Shown piece by piece: positions 11,801-21,912 of a stretch of 64,000 nt of DNA. The stretch covers positions 82,994 through 146,993 of the forward strand of contig NW_026970991.1 of NCBI RefSeq assembly GCF_963678635.1. Reading direction: 5' to 3'. This stretch comes from Symsagittifera roscoffensis (Eukaryota > Xenacoelomorpha > Acoela > Convolutidae). Made by a program: the position numbers and the translations under genes. The notes below the pieces were generated by a model. That model had not been told where the DNA came from. It ran no database searches and saw nothing but the letters and a program-made list of their open reading frames with translations. How positions within the stretch are numbered: the stretch's first letter is position 1; every line of letters starts with the position of its first letter.

Positions 11801-13896
11801 TTCTATTTTTTCCGTCAGATTTTTTATCACAACATGCAGAAAAAAACGACTTCAATTTGAGAAAACATTTTGTATTTTTTTAAGACTGTGATAATGCGCT
11901 AATTGCTCAGTAACCGGCTACACTTTTTTCATAATTGTTTCCTGCATAATTTTGAATTGTGTTTCTTACTAAGAGTAATGAACTTAGTGAAGACTCTTAT
12001 ATTGTTCTTGCTGTTTTTTTGTTTGTTTTAAAAGTCTCTAATAACTACAGATGTGCATTCATACATATTGATGCATTTATGAATGCACTCAGCTATATAT
12101 GCATTTTTTGAGTTCAATTGAAATTCATCTGCTGAAAGTGACGTAAATAGCACTCTCCAACTACATACGAACGTGGAAATGGTGCGAAACAACGTGAACG
12201 ATTTCTAGTTTCGGAAGTGGAGTTTTACTTTAGATTTCAAGCAGAATAAAAATCTTACCTATTGATCCAGTTTTCTCTATTTGGGTTCATGTTATCAAAA
12301 AAGGCGCCAATCATAATTTATTCTAGAAATTCAAAGAGCTTAAAGGGTATCTACTTTTTCTTTGAAGTTCGAAAGTTGAGATTTTGTCAACAAAGTCAGT
12401 GTTTTTATGTTTACTTGTATTCATTACTCTTTTCCAGTCTTCGATTGGCTATGTTTTATAATTATCGTGTCTTGTTTGAATTTGTGTTCTGCTTTCATTT
12501 TGACAAACTCGTTAAGAGATCAACCCTTTTTCGATTTTCTTGCCCTAATTGATTTGTTCTTTGTTGATGGTCGTAAGCATCGTTGTACAGGCGATTTCGA
12601 GGCAAAGATATCCGAGAACCCCAAATGGAAATGTCTAATGTGTAACATCTATGTTCAAACGGGTCACTGCAATCGAGTCAACTGCGACTTCGCTCATGGC
12701 GAGCAAGAACTGAGAAACGAGTATCCTGACAACACGAAGCCAATGAAAGTGAACTACAAGACAGTTTTGTGCAATAACTTCAAATCGAGAGGATACTGCT
12801 TCCACGAAGACGCCTGTAATTTTGCGCATGGAGATCAAGAGCTGAACACGATCAAAGGGATCTTTTTAATCTTCCGAAAACTAAGATTTTTAAATTACAA
12901 TTAACTCTCCGACAAATGTATACTTTCTTGTACCTCGGATAAAACTCGAAGTTTTTACCATGATGCTACTTGTTGAAGTTCTGTTTTTAACTCAGTGGCT
13001 TTTTTTTGTATTGACGCTGTACGTTCAACTTCTGTTTTGACGTAGCGGCTACATTTTAAAGAAAATCGACAATTATTTTCTCAGTAAGGGTAGAAAATTT
13101 GGCTAAAATGAAACGAATATTGGCGAAGGAATTAAAAAGAACCCTCTATTAGACGCGGCGAGTACTCTTAAACTGATGCGGGATGGAAGCGCACTCAGAA
13201 AGAGACCCAAGACTTCGGAGGGTGCGGGCGTATACGGTAGACTTGGTGGCGGTGCCGTAGGTGCGACAGGAGTGACTTCGGCGGCCGAATCATCGTCGGC
13301 AGACCAGAAATTGTTTGCCGAGTTCCTGGCGTTCAAGAAGTTCAAGCAGCAGAGCGACAGTGCTGTTGCAGCAGGTAGTTCTTTATAAGCAATTTGAGTT
13401 GATTTAAATACATGTTCAACGATCTTGACTGTTTTTGATGTAAATTCATTACAATCTAAAAACCAATCAGATCTCTGAGCTTTAAACTTACTTCATTCAA
13501 TGAAAAAAAATATCATAAGGCTTCAATGCGTAGAAGTATGCATATGGCTTCTACCAACTTTTGCACCATTTTCATGGTCCGTTAATCGCTAAGTACTCGA
13601 TAAGTCTAATGTTAACAGCTCCTCCAGCTCCGACTCCGGCCCAGTACTACAACTCCACTCCCCAATCTGCAATGAACTCGACTATCTCCTCATACTACAC
13701 TTCGATTCTCCCGGGCCCTACTGAAGTATCTAATCATCAGAGCCAGAACCAAGGGCTCTACCATGCGGGTGGCTTCCGAAAGCTGACACAGACTGCTCCT
13801 GCTACTCAGAATCCGAATAATCAGAATGGATTCATGGAGCGACAAAGGCTTCAGTTTAGAGGGCAGCAGGCACAGCAGCCAGAGTTTGCTTATTGA
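8641..13896 (+). CDS. Tandem CCCH zinc-finger protein, TIS11/TTP-like (whole gene)
   Basis: This multi-exon gene encodes repeated fingers, mostly C-x8-C-x5-C-x3-H, each ending in the FAHG..EL signature; several are preceded by YKT.LC. TTP/TIS11-type fingers bind AU-rich RNA and control mRNA decay or translation in the cytoplasm; RNA binding here is inferred from the family. Exons: 8641-8815, 9120-9283, 9534-9758, 11201-11339, then either 12591-12904 or 13153-13374 plus 13619-13896. Every intron in the two models is GT-AG and phases match across each junction. The totals are 1017 and 1203 nt, both divisible by three. Classical TTP has two fingers; this protein has five or seven, so a lineage-specific expansion is likely. 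The start is the first ATG in frame. Confidence 0.85.
9120..9283 (+). CDS. CCCH gene exon 2: second half of finger 2 and linker
   Basis: The acceptor is ttgttgttgcag at 9119. The phase-1 junction completes Gly and continues ICQMGNDCLLAHGEGEL, giving finger 2 the spacing C-x8-C-x5-C-x3-H. A Gly/Gln-rich linker follows, ending QYK. The donor is GTTAGA at 9284, phase 0. Confidence 0.85.
9534..9758 (+). CDS. CCCH gene exon 3: fingers 3 and 4
   Basis: The acceptor is tttttaag at 9533. Finger 3 is C-IHFVKHGS-C-NMDTN-C-QFA-H and finger 4 is C-IPFEQENF-C-PNGDY-C-VFA-H, both 8-5-3. KYKTKLC precedes finger 4, the usual TTP-type lead-in. The donor is GTTTGA at 9759, phase 0. The open frame upstream of 9534 is intronic read-through. 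Confidence 0.85.
10020..10616. repeat. Long imperfect inverted repeat in intron 3
   Basis: The left arm (about 10020-10195) and the reverse complement of the right arm (about 10430-10612) share long blocks. These include 'cattttggaca', 'cgaaattcagtgaaa', 'accaagagcaaatgatcag' and 'tatgaaactatc'. The arms are about 160-180 bp, separated by about 240 bp. It resembles a foldback or MITE-type element inside the intron and would form a strong hairpin in the pre-mRNA. Confidence 0.7.
10619..11183 (+). repeat. Direct repeat, copy A, upstream of exon 4
   Basis: It begins 'gttgttccaaccatt', continues through 'aatcag.taccacaa' and ends 'gtaaccggctat', just before the exon 4 acceptor. The same order of blocks recurs downstream of exon 4 at 11368-11932. 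Confidence 0.65.
11201..11339 (+). CDS. CCCH gene exon 4: finger 5
   Basis: The acceptor is ttttgattag at 11200. It reads DDKKGKAAALYKTSLC and then finger 5, C-NNFINLGL-C-PSGKN-C-SFA-H, followed by GKYELRPIGFD. The donor is GTAAAT at 11340, phase 1. This phase fits both candidate downstream exons (12591 and 13153). The exon lies between two diverged copies of a repeat of about 560 bp. Confidence 0.85.
11368..11932 (+). repeat. Direct repeat, copy B, downstream of exon 4
   Basis: Diverged copy of 10619-11183: 'gttgttccgaccatt', 'aaaatcagctaccacaa', 'aatagcttattta.gcttaattta' and 'agtaaccggcta' in the same order. Together the copies bracket exon 4. Confidence 0.65.
12591..12904 (+). CDS. CCCH gene exon 5: fingers 6 and 7, alternative terminal exon
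   Basis: The acceptor is cgttgtacag at 12590, phase 1. Finger 6 is C-NIYVQTGH-C-NRVN-C-DFA-H (8-4-3, one residue short in the second loop). Finger 7 is C-NNFKSRGY-C-FHEDA-C-NFA-H (8-5-3). After HGDQELNTIKG the frame runs to TAA at 12902-12904. I see no GT donor between finger 7 and that stop, so this is probably a terminal coding exon. The alternative is a non-canonical or mutated donor near 12856. Confidence 0.75.
13153..13374 (+). CDS. CCCH gene exon 6: Gly/Ala/Ser-rich C-terminal segment
   Basis: The acceptor is ccctctattag at 13152. Entering in phase 1 gives DAASTLKLMRDGSALRKRPK, then a Gly/Ala-rich stretch and QKLFAEFLAFKKFKQQS. The donor is GTAGTT at 13375, phase 1. Its entry phase matches the exon 4 donor, so skipping exon 5 keeps the frame. 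GC content is clearly higher than in the flanking introns, as expected of an exon. Confidence 0.7.
13619..13896 (+). CDS. CCCH gene exon 7: Pro/Gln/Asn/Ser-rich tail and stop
   Basis: The acceptor is tgttaacag at 13618. The phase-1 join gives APPAPTPAQYYNSTPQSA and continues through a low-complexity tail to QQPEFAY and TGA (13894-13896). Such tails in TTP-family proteins often recruit deadenylases; nothing here shows that directly. The last residues resemble the end of a CCCH finger and are duplicated in the 3' UTR. Confidence 0.75.
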
Positions 13897-14170
13897 GATG
13901 CACTTGGCTAAAAAAAACTTGCGAGTTTGCTTATGGAGATGCACTTGGCATAATATTTTTTGAGAAGCTTTTACTGAGTTCGGAAGAATCAAAGCTATAC
14001 TATGTGCAATATAAACTCTATCATTGATTAAGTCATGATTTAGCTCCTGAAAATGTACCATTCGATTATGTACTATTGTATGTAATCTCTATAAATGCAT
14101 CTAAATGTTGTATAAATTACTAATTTTGGTGTATATTTTATCTGTATGTTTTATTAAATGTTAATAATAT
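13897..14170 (+). terminator. 3' UTR and poly(A) signal of the CCCH gene
   Basis: An ATTAAA hexamer at 14153-14158, followed by a T-rich stretch, is a plausible cleavage signal about 260 bp after the stop. A 27-bp segment spanning the stop codon (13882-13908) is repeated at 13923-13949 with a single substitution. Confidence 0.5.
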
Positions 14171-14317
14171 ACCTTTTTGGCGATTGAATGAAAACTTAGG
14201 AAAGCAAAATTTGCCACAGCAAATCGCACTTGCGTTTACGATTTAAGAGTCAATGAACGAAAAGAAGACACTTATCACGGTTACAAAAGATACGGTTACT
14301 TGAGATTTTTTCCAAAA

Positions 14318-14520
14318 AAACAAGTCAGTGTTTTTTCTTTAATTGTATTCGCTGACTCTTTTCCAACTGTCGGTTGGCTACGTTAAATTTTTTTTTAAAA
14401 GTTTTGTTTGCGTTCATTGACTCTCTTCCAACTCTCTCTTGACTATGTTTTCGAAAAACTAGTCAATTTTTTGGGCGTTCTTTGACTCTTTTTCCAATTG
14501 CCTGTTGGCTATGTACTAAA
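14318..14520 (+). repeat. Short degenerate tandem repeat, unit about 60-70 bp
   Basis: Three units carry the pattern 'ttg.gttc.ttgactctttccaa..gt..gttggctatgt'. A further copy lies in intron 4 at about 12391-12470 ('agtcagtgttttt', 'ctcttttccagtcttcgattggctatg'). Confidence 0.5.
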
Positions 14521-16306
14521 ATCTCAGTTCAATTTCACATGCTAGAGTGAAGGATTATTATGCTCTTGAATTGCGAAAGAACCAATGGCGCAAAAAAGTG
14601 ATTTATTTTCAGTTTTGAAAGTAGGTTTCGAATTTGAAGTTTCCCAGCAGAATTTAAATTACCTTATAAGTCGAAAAGTGTGTAATCTCTTCCTAAGTTC
14701 AGGGTCATGTAATTGGAAACAAAACCTTTATCTGCTCAGCAACTTTTAGAAATCTGCAAAAAATTGAGCTTGCTTTCTTGAAACTTAGATTCCTTCTTGC
14801 TTAATTTAGTAGTATTCTAAAGCGCTTCCTTGAGGTTCCTGATGTTTGGGTCCCTGAATTTTTTTTCTCAAAGACAACAACCGATTTTCAAAAAAATTGA
14901 GACCAGCGGTCAAACAGGCGGCTCCTTTATGTGCCTGCATATTTTGCTAGTCTGTATTTATTTTACCCCACGTTCTCTGGCCTTCGAAATTTTTGGAAGG
15001 GGTATTTTGACCTATTTGTTTTTGATTTTTTTTCATTTTCTCAAATATTAAATGAGAAAATCTGAAATGAACGTTTTAAGCAAAATAACAAATCATGGGG
15101 ACTCTCCTTCTCAGGCGGCTATTTCCTATTCTGGTAGGAAAAAAAAGTATTGCCTCAATTTTTCTTAAAAACTACCCTGCCAAATCGAAGATTAAGGGTT
15201 GAACCGAAACAAAAAAAAAACAGTCATGCGCGTCTTCTTTATTAAGCGGCTCTGCCCGGTGTTTTGAAAAAAAAATAAGTCCTTTGAAAATGTCCAATTT
15301 TTCAAATTTTGAACGTTTTTTGGCAATTTAATTTTTTTTTCAAGAAAATCCGCTTATTCTGAGGTTGTTACTGCAATCACACTAGCTGCTTTGATTTTGA
15401 CTATTTAATATACTTCATCCTATTTATTTTCAAGAAAAACCGATAATGTTTAAGCAAAAATTCATTTTTTTTTTGAAATTTTGACTGTTTTTTTTAGAAA
15501 CTTCAATTTTTTTTTCACGAAAATGACTAGCTAAATCTGGTATTAAGGTTTCAATCTAAAAATCAGTGCGTGAAAGTCTTCACTGCATAAGATGCTATTC
15601 CCATGTTTTAATTCAGAAAAGTTAATGGACTTAGGAAAAATTAAAGTTTTTAACATTTGATTGTTTCTAGTTTGATTGAATCTTTCTTGGTATCTTTTTT
15701 CACATTTTTCGAAAACTAAAAAAGAATTCAGTTGAAAGTTCTTAAAACTTTGAAAATTACGCTCTTCGGTATGAGTAAAATTGAAGATGTAAACATGAAA
15801 ACAGTGCATCCAGAATTAGCTGGCCCTCAAGTTTACCGCCAAGCGACCGTGGTGCAAATTTGAGGACGTGAGACTCCTAATCAACAGGTGGGTGATAAAT
15901 CCTGAACCTTGAAATAGATTTTTTGGTCAAATTTTTGCTGCATAAAGTATTAAGTAAAGTTAATAGTGGTCGTAGATCAGTTGTGAGAACGTGTTACTTC
16001 TCATTTCAGCAAAAAAATTACTAAGGTGTATTTTTAATCTCCTTTTTCCTGATTTCCTTTTGTTTTGCCTGTTCAGAGATCTTTTTTGCATTTTCCTCAC
16101 TTGTGTTTGCGAAGGGCAGTATCGCCTCTGTGTAGATATTTATGATTTTTTCTCAAATGATTTCTTAAATTTTTTTAAATCATGATTTTTGTCATTATGA
16201 TTTTTTTCATTATGTGTTAGCTGATAAAACTTCAGTATTATTCTTCTCGCTGTTCGTATTTTGGTTTTCGATTTCAGCTCGTACGGTTTCATTCATGTAT
16301 GAAAAT

Positions 16307-16340
<34 letters not shown>

Positions 16341-17700
16341 TGTGTGTGGATGCGTTCATCTTTCTAGTTTCGAATTCTACTTATTTGGTTGAGTTCCTTT
16401 TGATCAATTCAAAAAGTCACTGGTTTTTTGGAATATTTTAATTCAATCAAATAATTAACAAGATTTTTTTGAAAAAAAAAAATGTTATCGTGGAACCTGA
16501 TGAAGTAGTCGGCATCCCGTCATTGCTTACGCAAAATCATCACAATTTCAAAAGAATAAATCAATTTTTTGGCATTTTTGCGACTTTAAACCAGTTCGTA
16601 GTCGAAAGTAGGTCGTATATATGGGTTCCAAATGAGCAGCTGCCTGACATGATTGAATATTTGATACATCCATTTTTGATTATCATTAGTATCGCCATAA
16701 ACATACGTGTTTGATGCGTGTTGATGTTGAAAATTGTTTCGAAAATTGGGTTTGCTATCCATTAACCACTGAATATATCATTAGAACACATGGATACTAC
16801 TAGACGTATAGGTTCCGAATTGAGAAGATCTTCCCGGACAAGCTGATTTTTAACAATAGGTATTACAATTGAATTGCTTTTTCACTTCGTTTAAGTATCC
16901 AACAGGTAACTTTTTTTGGGATTCTTGACATAAAGTGTGACTCAGACACTGTGTAAATTTCGCATAAACTGACGCATGTCTTATTTGAACCGAGAACTTT
17001 GAAGAATCAACTTGGTTTACCAGACCAAGTTCTGGTTTTGACGAGTGAGTTGCATTTTTAGCTTGCTATTAGGGATAATTAAGTGGCAAAAAATCGACAT
17101 TGGCAAATAAACAACAGTTAGTTTTCTCTAAAAACGACAATTTTTAGATGTTTTTTTTCCACTGCAGGCATCTATTTGGTTTTTTGTCCTGATCAAACGA
17201 CGAAGTATCTACTTCATTGGAATTAACTTGGGCTAATTTAGCATTACGGAACCTTCGGTATGAGACTGCTCCGTCTCAGGAAAAGGTCATTGAGCGTATA
17301 ATTTGTTAGAAGTGTGGACAGCTTCATTGTTCAATATGACAGCGCGATTGGAGAAAACCGAGTGTAAAATATTGGTACAGAGTGCAACTTTTGAATTATT
17401 TGGAATATTTCTTCAGCTGCAAAATTATTACCGTTACTTTCATTATTGCTTCAATTTTCTAGTCCAAATTCTGCAAACCTAAATAAAGTTGCGATCGTTA
17501 TTCAACAAAAATTATACCACTGTAGCATATCGGAAATAATGGGAAGTGTCTTCTGTTCATATGAAATCTTAAATGTCACGAGCGCTTCGGTTATTTTGAA
17601 ATTGTCGAGATTTGATGGGTTTGCCGCTTCGAGAATTTCCATACTTAGTACGGAATTTTTTTAAGTATCAGGTTTTCATTTAGCAGGTTTTTGTTTCTTT
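14521..17700. other. Anonymous AT-rich DNA
   Basis: No supported coding region. Open frames here (for example near 16469-16714) have no recognisable domain, no splice support and many homopolymer runs. A (GT)n tract lies at 16309-16348. A sequence near 16085-16135 ('gcgaaggg..atcgcctctgtgt') resembles one near 907-935. Confidence 0.5.
16309..16348. repeat. (GT)n microsatellite
   Basis: About 20 GT dinucleotides with one 'at' interruption. Confidence 0.95.
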
Positions 17701-17703
17701 GCA

Positions 17704-18430
17704 TTAGGTGACCGGCTGATTCAAGATGCTGGTTTTCTTGAAGTGGTCTTTTTCTGTACGGGAGGTCCTCCATCTATTTGTTTTATTTCCGCTGTTAATG
17801 AAGCTGCTCGTTTGTCCGCTCTCTTCACGCTTTCTGTTTCCATTATATCCAAAACTTCTGGCTACATGTTTGCAACAAAGTCTTTGCCAATTCATTTGGC
17901 GGATCGTATAACGTACTTGGGTAGTTGTAGTTGAATAAAATCGCATAGTGAGCTGCCCTGAAAGCTTGCGATCCGTGATCACTATCACGTTGTCTCGCAG
18001 AATCGCGAAAATATTTGCTCAGAGCTTGTTGCTGATGACAGCAACCGTCCATAAAGAATTTTTTTTTAAAAATTGACTTGAAAAGATGTTGTCTTCAGTA
18101 TTTCTCATCTTGTAGAATTTATTCTGCCTGTGAATTTTAAGAAGTATTAACAATTTTTATAGATCTCATCATTGAATCACTGATGGAAACTCTGACAAAA
18201 AGGTGTATCCCATGATGCAAAATGGACCTGATCAATTAGCTGAATTTTTCGGTTGATTTAAGGAATTTTGTTTGGTTATCAAACTTAGTACGGGTTTTTT
18301 GTCACGTCGGAGGGCACCATTCCAATGCAATTTTGCTACTTCCATACACCAAATTTCGTTTATATCATGAGCAAATACCGGTAGTCGTGTAAATGCTTGT
18401 CTTTTTGGATCATAAAACTTTGTGTAGGCC
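17704..18430 (-). pseudogene. Decayed coding remnant, possibly an integrase-like gene
   Basis: On the minus strand, 18332-18430 reads YTKFYDPKRQAFTRL and then DINEIWCMEVA. This resembles the start of the catalytic core of Polinton/Ginger-type integrases, where a hydrophobic-x-Trp-x-x-Asp block precedes the first catalytic Asp; here the position reads Glu. Downstream open pieces (18052-17843 and 17988-17704) overlap in different frames and include YFRDSARQRDSDHGSQAF. Stops and frameshifts interrupt everything. The family assignment is weak; 'degraded mobile-element coding region' is the safer statement. Confidence 0.3.
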
Positions 18431-19218
18431 GCCTTACTTCTTCAATGTCACACCAGTTCAAATTTGAAGCTTGCTCTAAGTTTCTTTTGGAACGTAAGCT
18501 ACTGGGCCATTTGTCCAACATTTCTCCAATAAATTTCATTTAGTTTTCAAAGACCTTTGACCTGCGGAATTAGAATTTTGTCCGAGCATTATAGCGCCCA
18601 TAAGGTTTTTTAGAACGTTCAACACCACCACTACGATTATATACTTGTTTTTGGTCTTAATTCTGCGTCAATTTGCTCATCTTGTGATATATCAAGCTCG
18701 TCTGCTTTTATAGTGTTTAAGATCTTGGTTGGAAATCAAATGGTTTGAAATTGCCAATTCTTTTAGGAGTAAAACTTGGTTTTCTGATGGTTACTGATCT
18801 TTTGGAAACTTGTTTTGAAGTCTATTGCGGAAAGAACTGAAAGATATATCAATGTTATGAGATCGAAAACCAAATTTGAGTTCTCATAAATTTTGACAAC
18901 GCTATTCTTTTCAGTATCAAACGACTGCGTGTCTCATTTGTTTGTTCCACTGACTTCATTCACAAGTAAAATCATTAACTGACCAATTGTTGACGTTAGA
19001 AACCTCCTCAGGAGCAATTAAGATAACGGTTTGCTCCTCCTTTTCACTATTATGTGTAGCTGACATTATCAATGATGGGCTGTTTTTTACTGCTCCGTAT
19101 GTACCGACGAAAATTTGAATTTTCTGTCAGATCGGGTTGATTTGAATTTTTTAATTTGGAGAGACTGATAAGATAGATAACGAAGATTTGCCAGACAAAC
19201 AATTTCGAGTAGATATAT

Positions 19219-19544
19219 TGAGTTGAAGTCCAGGTTGGCTAACTCAAAGAACAATTTCAGATAAGGTACACCGTTTGTTCGTCATGCTATCTTGATTTCG
19301 GCCGTATGGATTCGTGTATGTATACTGGTATTTATGAAGCTTGATGTCAAAAACTGTTCTAAGATGAGCAACTGTTTGCCAAGTTAAATTTATTCTGTTC
19401 TGGCTGAAACTAAATAGTTTCAGCCTTACAAGTTATTGTAAGTGTTAGTTATAGATAATGATTGGTTAGTTCTAAGTATTTTACAGAGATAGTTTCCCAA
19501 GACTATTATAGGATAAAATAAATATTTGTTTTGAACTTGTTCCA
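19219..19544 (-). mobile_element. Diverged LTR (probably solo) related to the giant element's LTR
   Basis: On the minus strand it starts TGGAAC (19544) and ends AACTCA (19219), as do the 409-bp LTRs at 20895 and 36710. It shares their central palindrome (GGCTGAAACT..AGTTTCAGCC, 19402-19425) and the block GCATGACGA.C..ACGGTGTAC near the 3' end. The flanks are ATAT and CTAT, so three of four bases fit a 4-bp target duplication. No matching second LTR is visible, which favours a solo LTR. Confidence 0.75.
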
Positions 19545-20894
19545 CTATTGGACTCAAAAATGCACGTCTTTCTGCTTTTGAAATTGATTTTAAAATGATT
19601 TTAATTTGATTTTAAGTTCAATTTGTGCTCTTTATTTTTCATTTTGTTGTCGCCTTTTTCCTGGCGCACTACCTGGCAACGTTTTTACTACAATTTCTGA
19701 TAGCAAAACGATCTGTTATGGTCTTAGATTTTTGCTTTTAATTTTAAATGCTTTTTTTGATCATATAGTTTTTTAATAGTTGTTAATTTTGCTAGAGACC
19801 TGGGTAATTTAAAAACAGTAGGAACGATTGTTTGAACTGTAGCGGAAGTCGTCAAGTTTTTGCTTCGGCCGATCTATCATTAAATGATCTGTCATAAATT
19901 TTAACAATTCCAGCTTTTTTTCAAAAACAGAAGTTTGGTTCACATATTTTGGTGTCTTGAACAAAATTATATAAGTTAATTGCGGCTTAGCTCCTTTGCC
20001 GTGAGGGCTTTTGTAAAACAAGTTGTGAATAAGATATAAGTCACTTGTTTTTTTTCGTGCCGTCCAGATGTTTCTATTTATGTGAACTCTTCCTAAAATA
20101 AAAATTCTTCCTAAAGTTTTTTCCTAAGATAAGTCGTCAAAAGTCAAAAGATGGTTTTCTTTGACCAATTGATTATTCAAGTCGAGTTTCACTCCCGGTT
20201 CAAACTCTATGGCGATGAAATTTTTTCTGATTATATCATACAAGGGTTGAAAAAACCGGAAAAAATATATAATTAAACCATATATTAGTTCAAATGTTTT
20301 GCTTTCAAGCTTGTCATATCTACCTTGCATATCTATATATATTGGAATTCAACGGAACCACTCAGTTCAACCAAAAACATGAATAGTCTATTATTTGTTC
20401 AATTCATAATTTAGGATCAGCCAGGGTGTAACCAATTACACTTGTTTGTTAATGAAGCTACCAACATTATTTTTTCCTGCTTCAAACATGCAGGGCTTAT
20501 TTTTTAAAAATCCAGTAAAACTGCCAGAGAAAGTATTAGTTCAAAAAGACAATTTCTGACTTAGGAGCGTTGTGACTACAGAATCAAAGATTTTTTCCTG
20601 GTTCTGGTTGGCAAAAACAAATTTTGTCATTCCTCCGGAAGAATCAACTGTATGCAATGCCGGATAAAAACTGATCAAGGATTAGTGTAAAGTTTGGTTA
20701 TACAACCACCTAAAAACATGTTTTTTTTTCAATTGCTTTTTTAATTAGTCTGAAAACTGAGTCTCAAAAAAGTTGGACAAAAAAAGTTGAAGTTGAGTAT
20801 CAAAAAAGTTGGACAAAAAAGTTGAGTCTAATCTCGGACAAGGGACTTGTTGAGTAGTTGCCGTAGAATGTTCCGTTTTTTGTCTTTTACCTTA
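19545..20894. other. Anonymous AT-rich DNA
   Basis: No recognisable gene. A short local duplication ('aaaaaagttggacaaaaaagttga') lies at 20768-20825. Confidence 0.45.
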
Positions 20895-21303
20895 TGGAAC
20901 CTGATCTAAACTACAATTTATTATTAGATAAATTAGATATTTTACCATTGTAAAATATTTAATATTAACCAATCATATTCCATCAAACTAACAACCCACT
21001 TATTTGTAAGTGCTGAAACTACTTGTAGTTTCAGCACCAGAGAGATTTGAATTTAACTTAGTAATTAGTAACCTCTCCAAGACAACTTCAGCAGTCGCAA
21101 GAAGCCAGTATACTCTAGATCTATTGAGCCTAGCAGAGACTAGTTAAACAACCTGGGACTAGTAGATATAAGAGTAAGATTAGGATCGGTATTAGACTAA
21201 GAAGTTGCACGAATCTATCTGGCCGAAAATAAGATAGCATGACGAGCGGACGGTGTACACTATCCTAAAATACTCTATGAGTTAACCTCAAGGACCTAAC
21301 TCA
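20895..21303 (+). repeat. 5' LTR of the giant element
   Basis: 409 bp, TG...CA. It contains a palindrome of 10-bp arms (GCTGAAACTA/TAGTTTCAGC) at 21012-21035. Equal in length to the 3' LTR and about 95% identical by eye. Confidence 0.9.
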
Positions 21304-21305
21304 TC

Positions 21306-21315
21306 TGGTGCGACC
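21306..21315 (+). promoter_or_regulatory. Candidate tRNA primer-binding site
   Basis: TGGTGCGACC lies two bases after the 5' LTR. It starts with TGG, complementary to the CCA end of tRNAs, at the expected place for a minus-strand primer site. The tRNA was not identified. Confidence 0.6.
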
Positions 21316-21674
21316 ATAAGTCTCGAATAAAGACCTTAATAGCTTAGAAATAACACAAAATAGATTAGAAAATAGGCAAAACATTTTCAAAATGTTACAC
21401 GACAACAACTTAATTGAAATGTCTCTACGACTCAATAGATCAGAGCCGCTATTCCGCACAATACGAGAACTACCCGGTATTGGAAAAAGACCTCGGACAA
21501 GAGACGACATACGACTACATAGAAACTTACCATTTAGTTTCATGGTCGTACGGCAAAAGCCAACACAAACTTTTATATTTAGAATCTTATTAGCAGTGAA
21601 TTTAGATTTTCATTTGCAAACATAAAATTCTTGAAGGAAATCTTCAATGATTATTTCAGGTGCTAGATAAAATT

Positions 21675-21912
21675 ACTATTGTACAAAAACGATTGATAAA
21701 AAAAATCTCAAATCGTTTCCTCAAATTCTGCAGTACTATATGAAACATATTTGAAAAATACTTATTGAAAACAAAAATAAAGATTAGTAGCGCTAGAACT
21801 ATTGTACAATAACAATTGATAAAAAGATCTTAAATCGTTCCCTCAAATTCTGCAGTACTATATAGAACATATTTGAAAAATATTTATTGAAAACAAAAAA
21901 AAAATTAGTAGC
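21675..21912 (+). repeat. Tandem duplication in the leader (about 123-bp period)
   Basis: Copies 21675-21790 and 21798-21912 share 'actattgtacaa', 'cctcaaattctgcagtacta' and 'attagtagc' at a constant offset of 123 bp, with scattered substitutions. No coding function is visible. Confidence 0.8.

Noticed and set aside
12407..12590. Hydrophobic N-terminal extension of the exon 5 frame
   Set aside because: It contains a copy of a dispersed repeat found at 14.3 kb and ends at a strong CAG acceptor, so it is read-through of intron 4.
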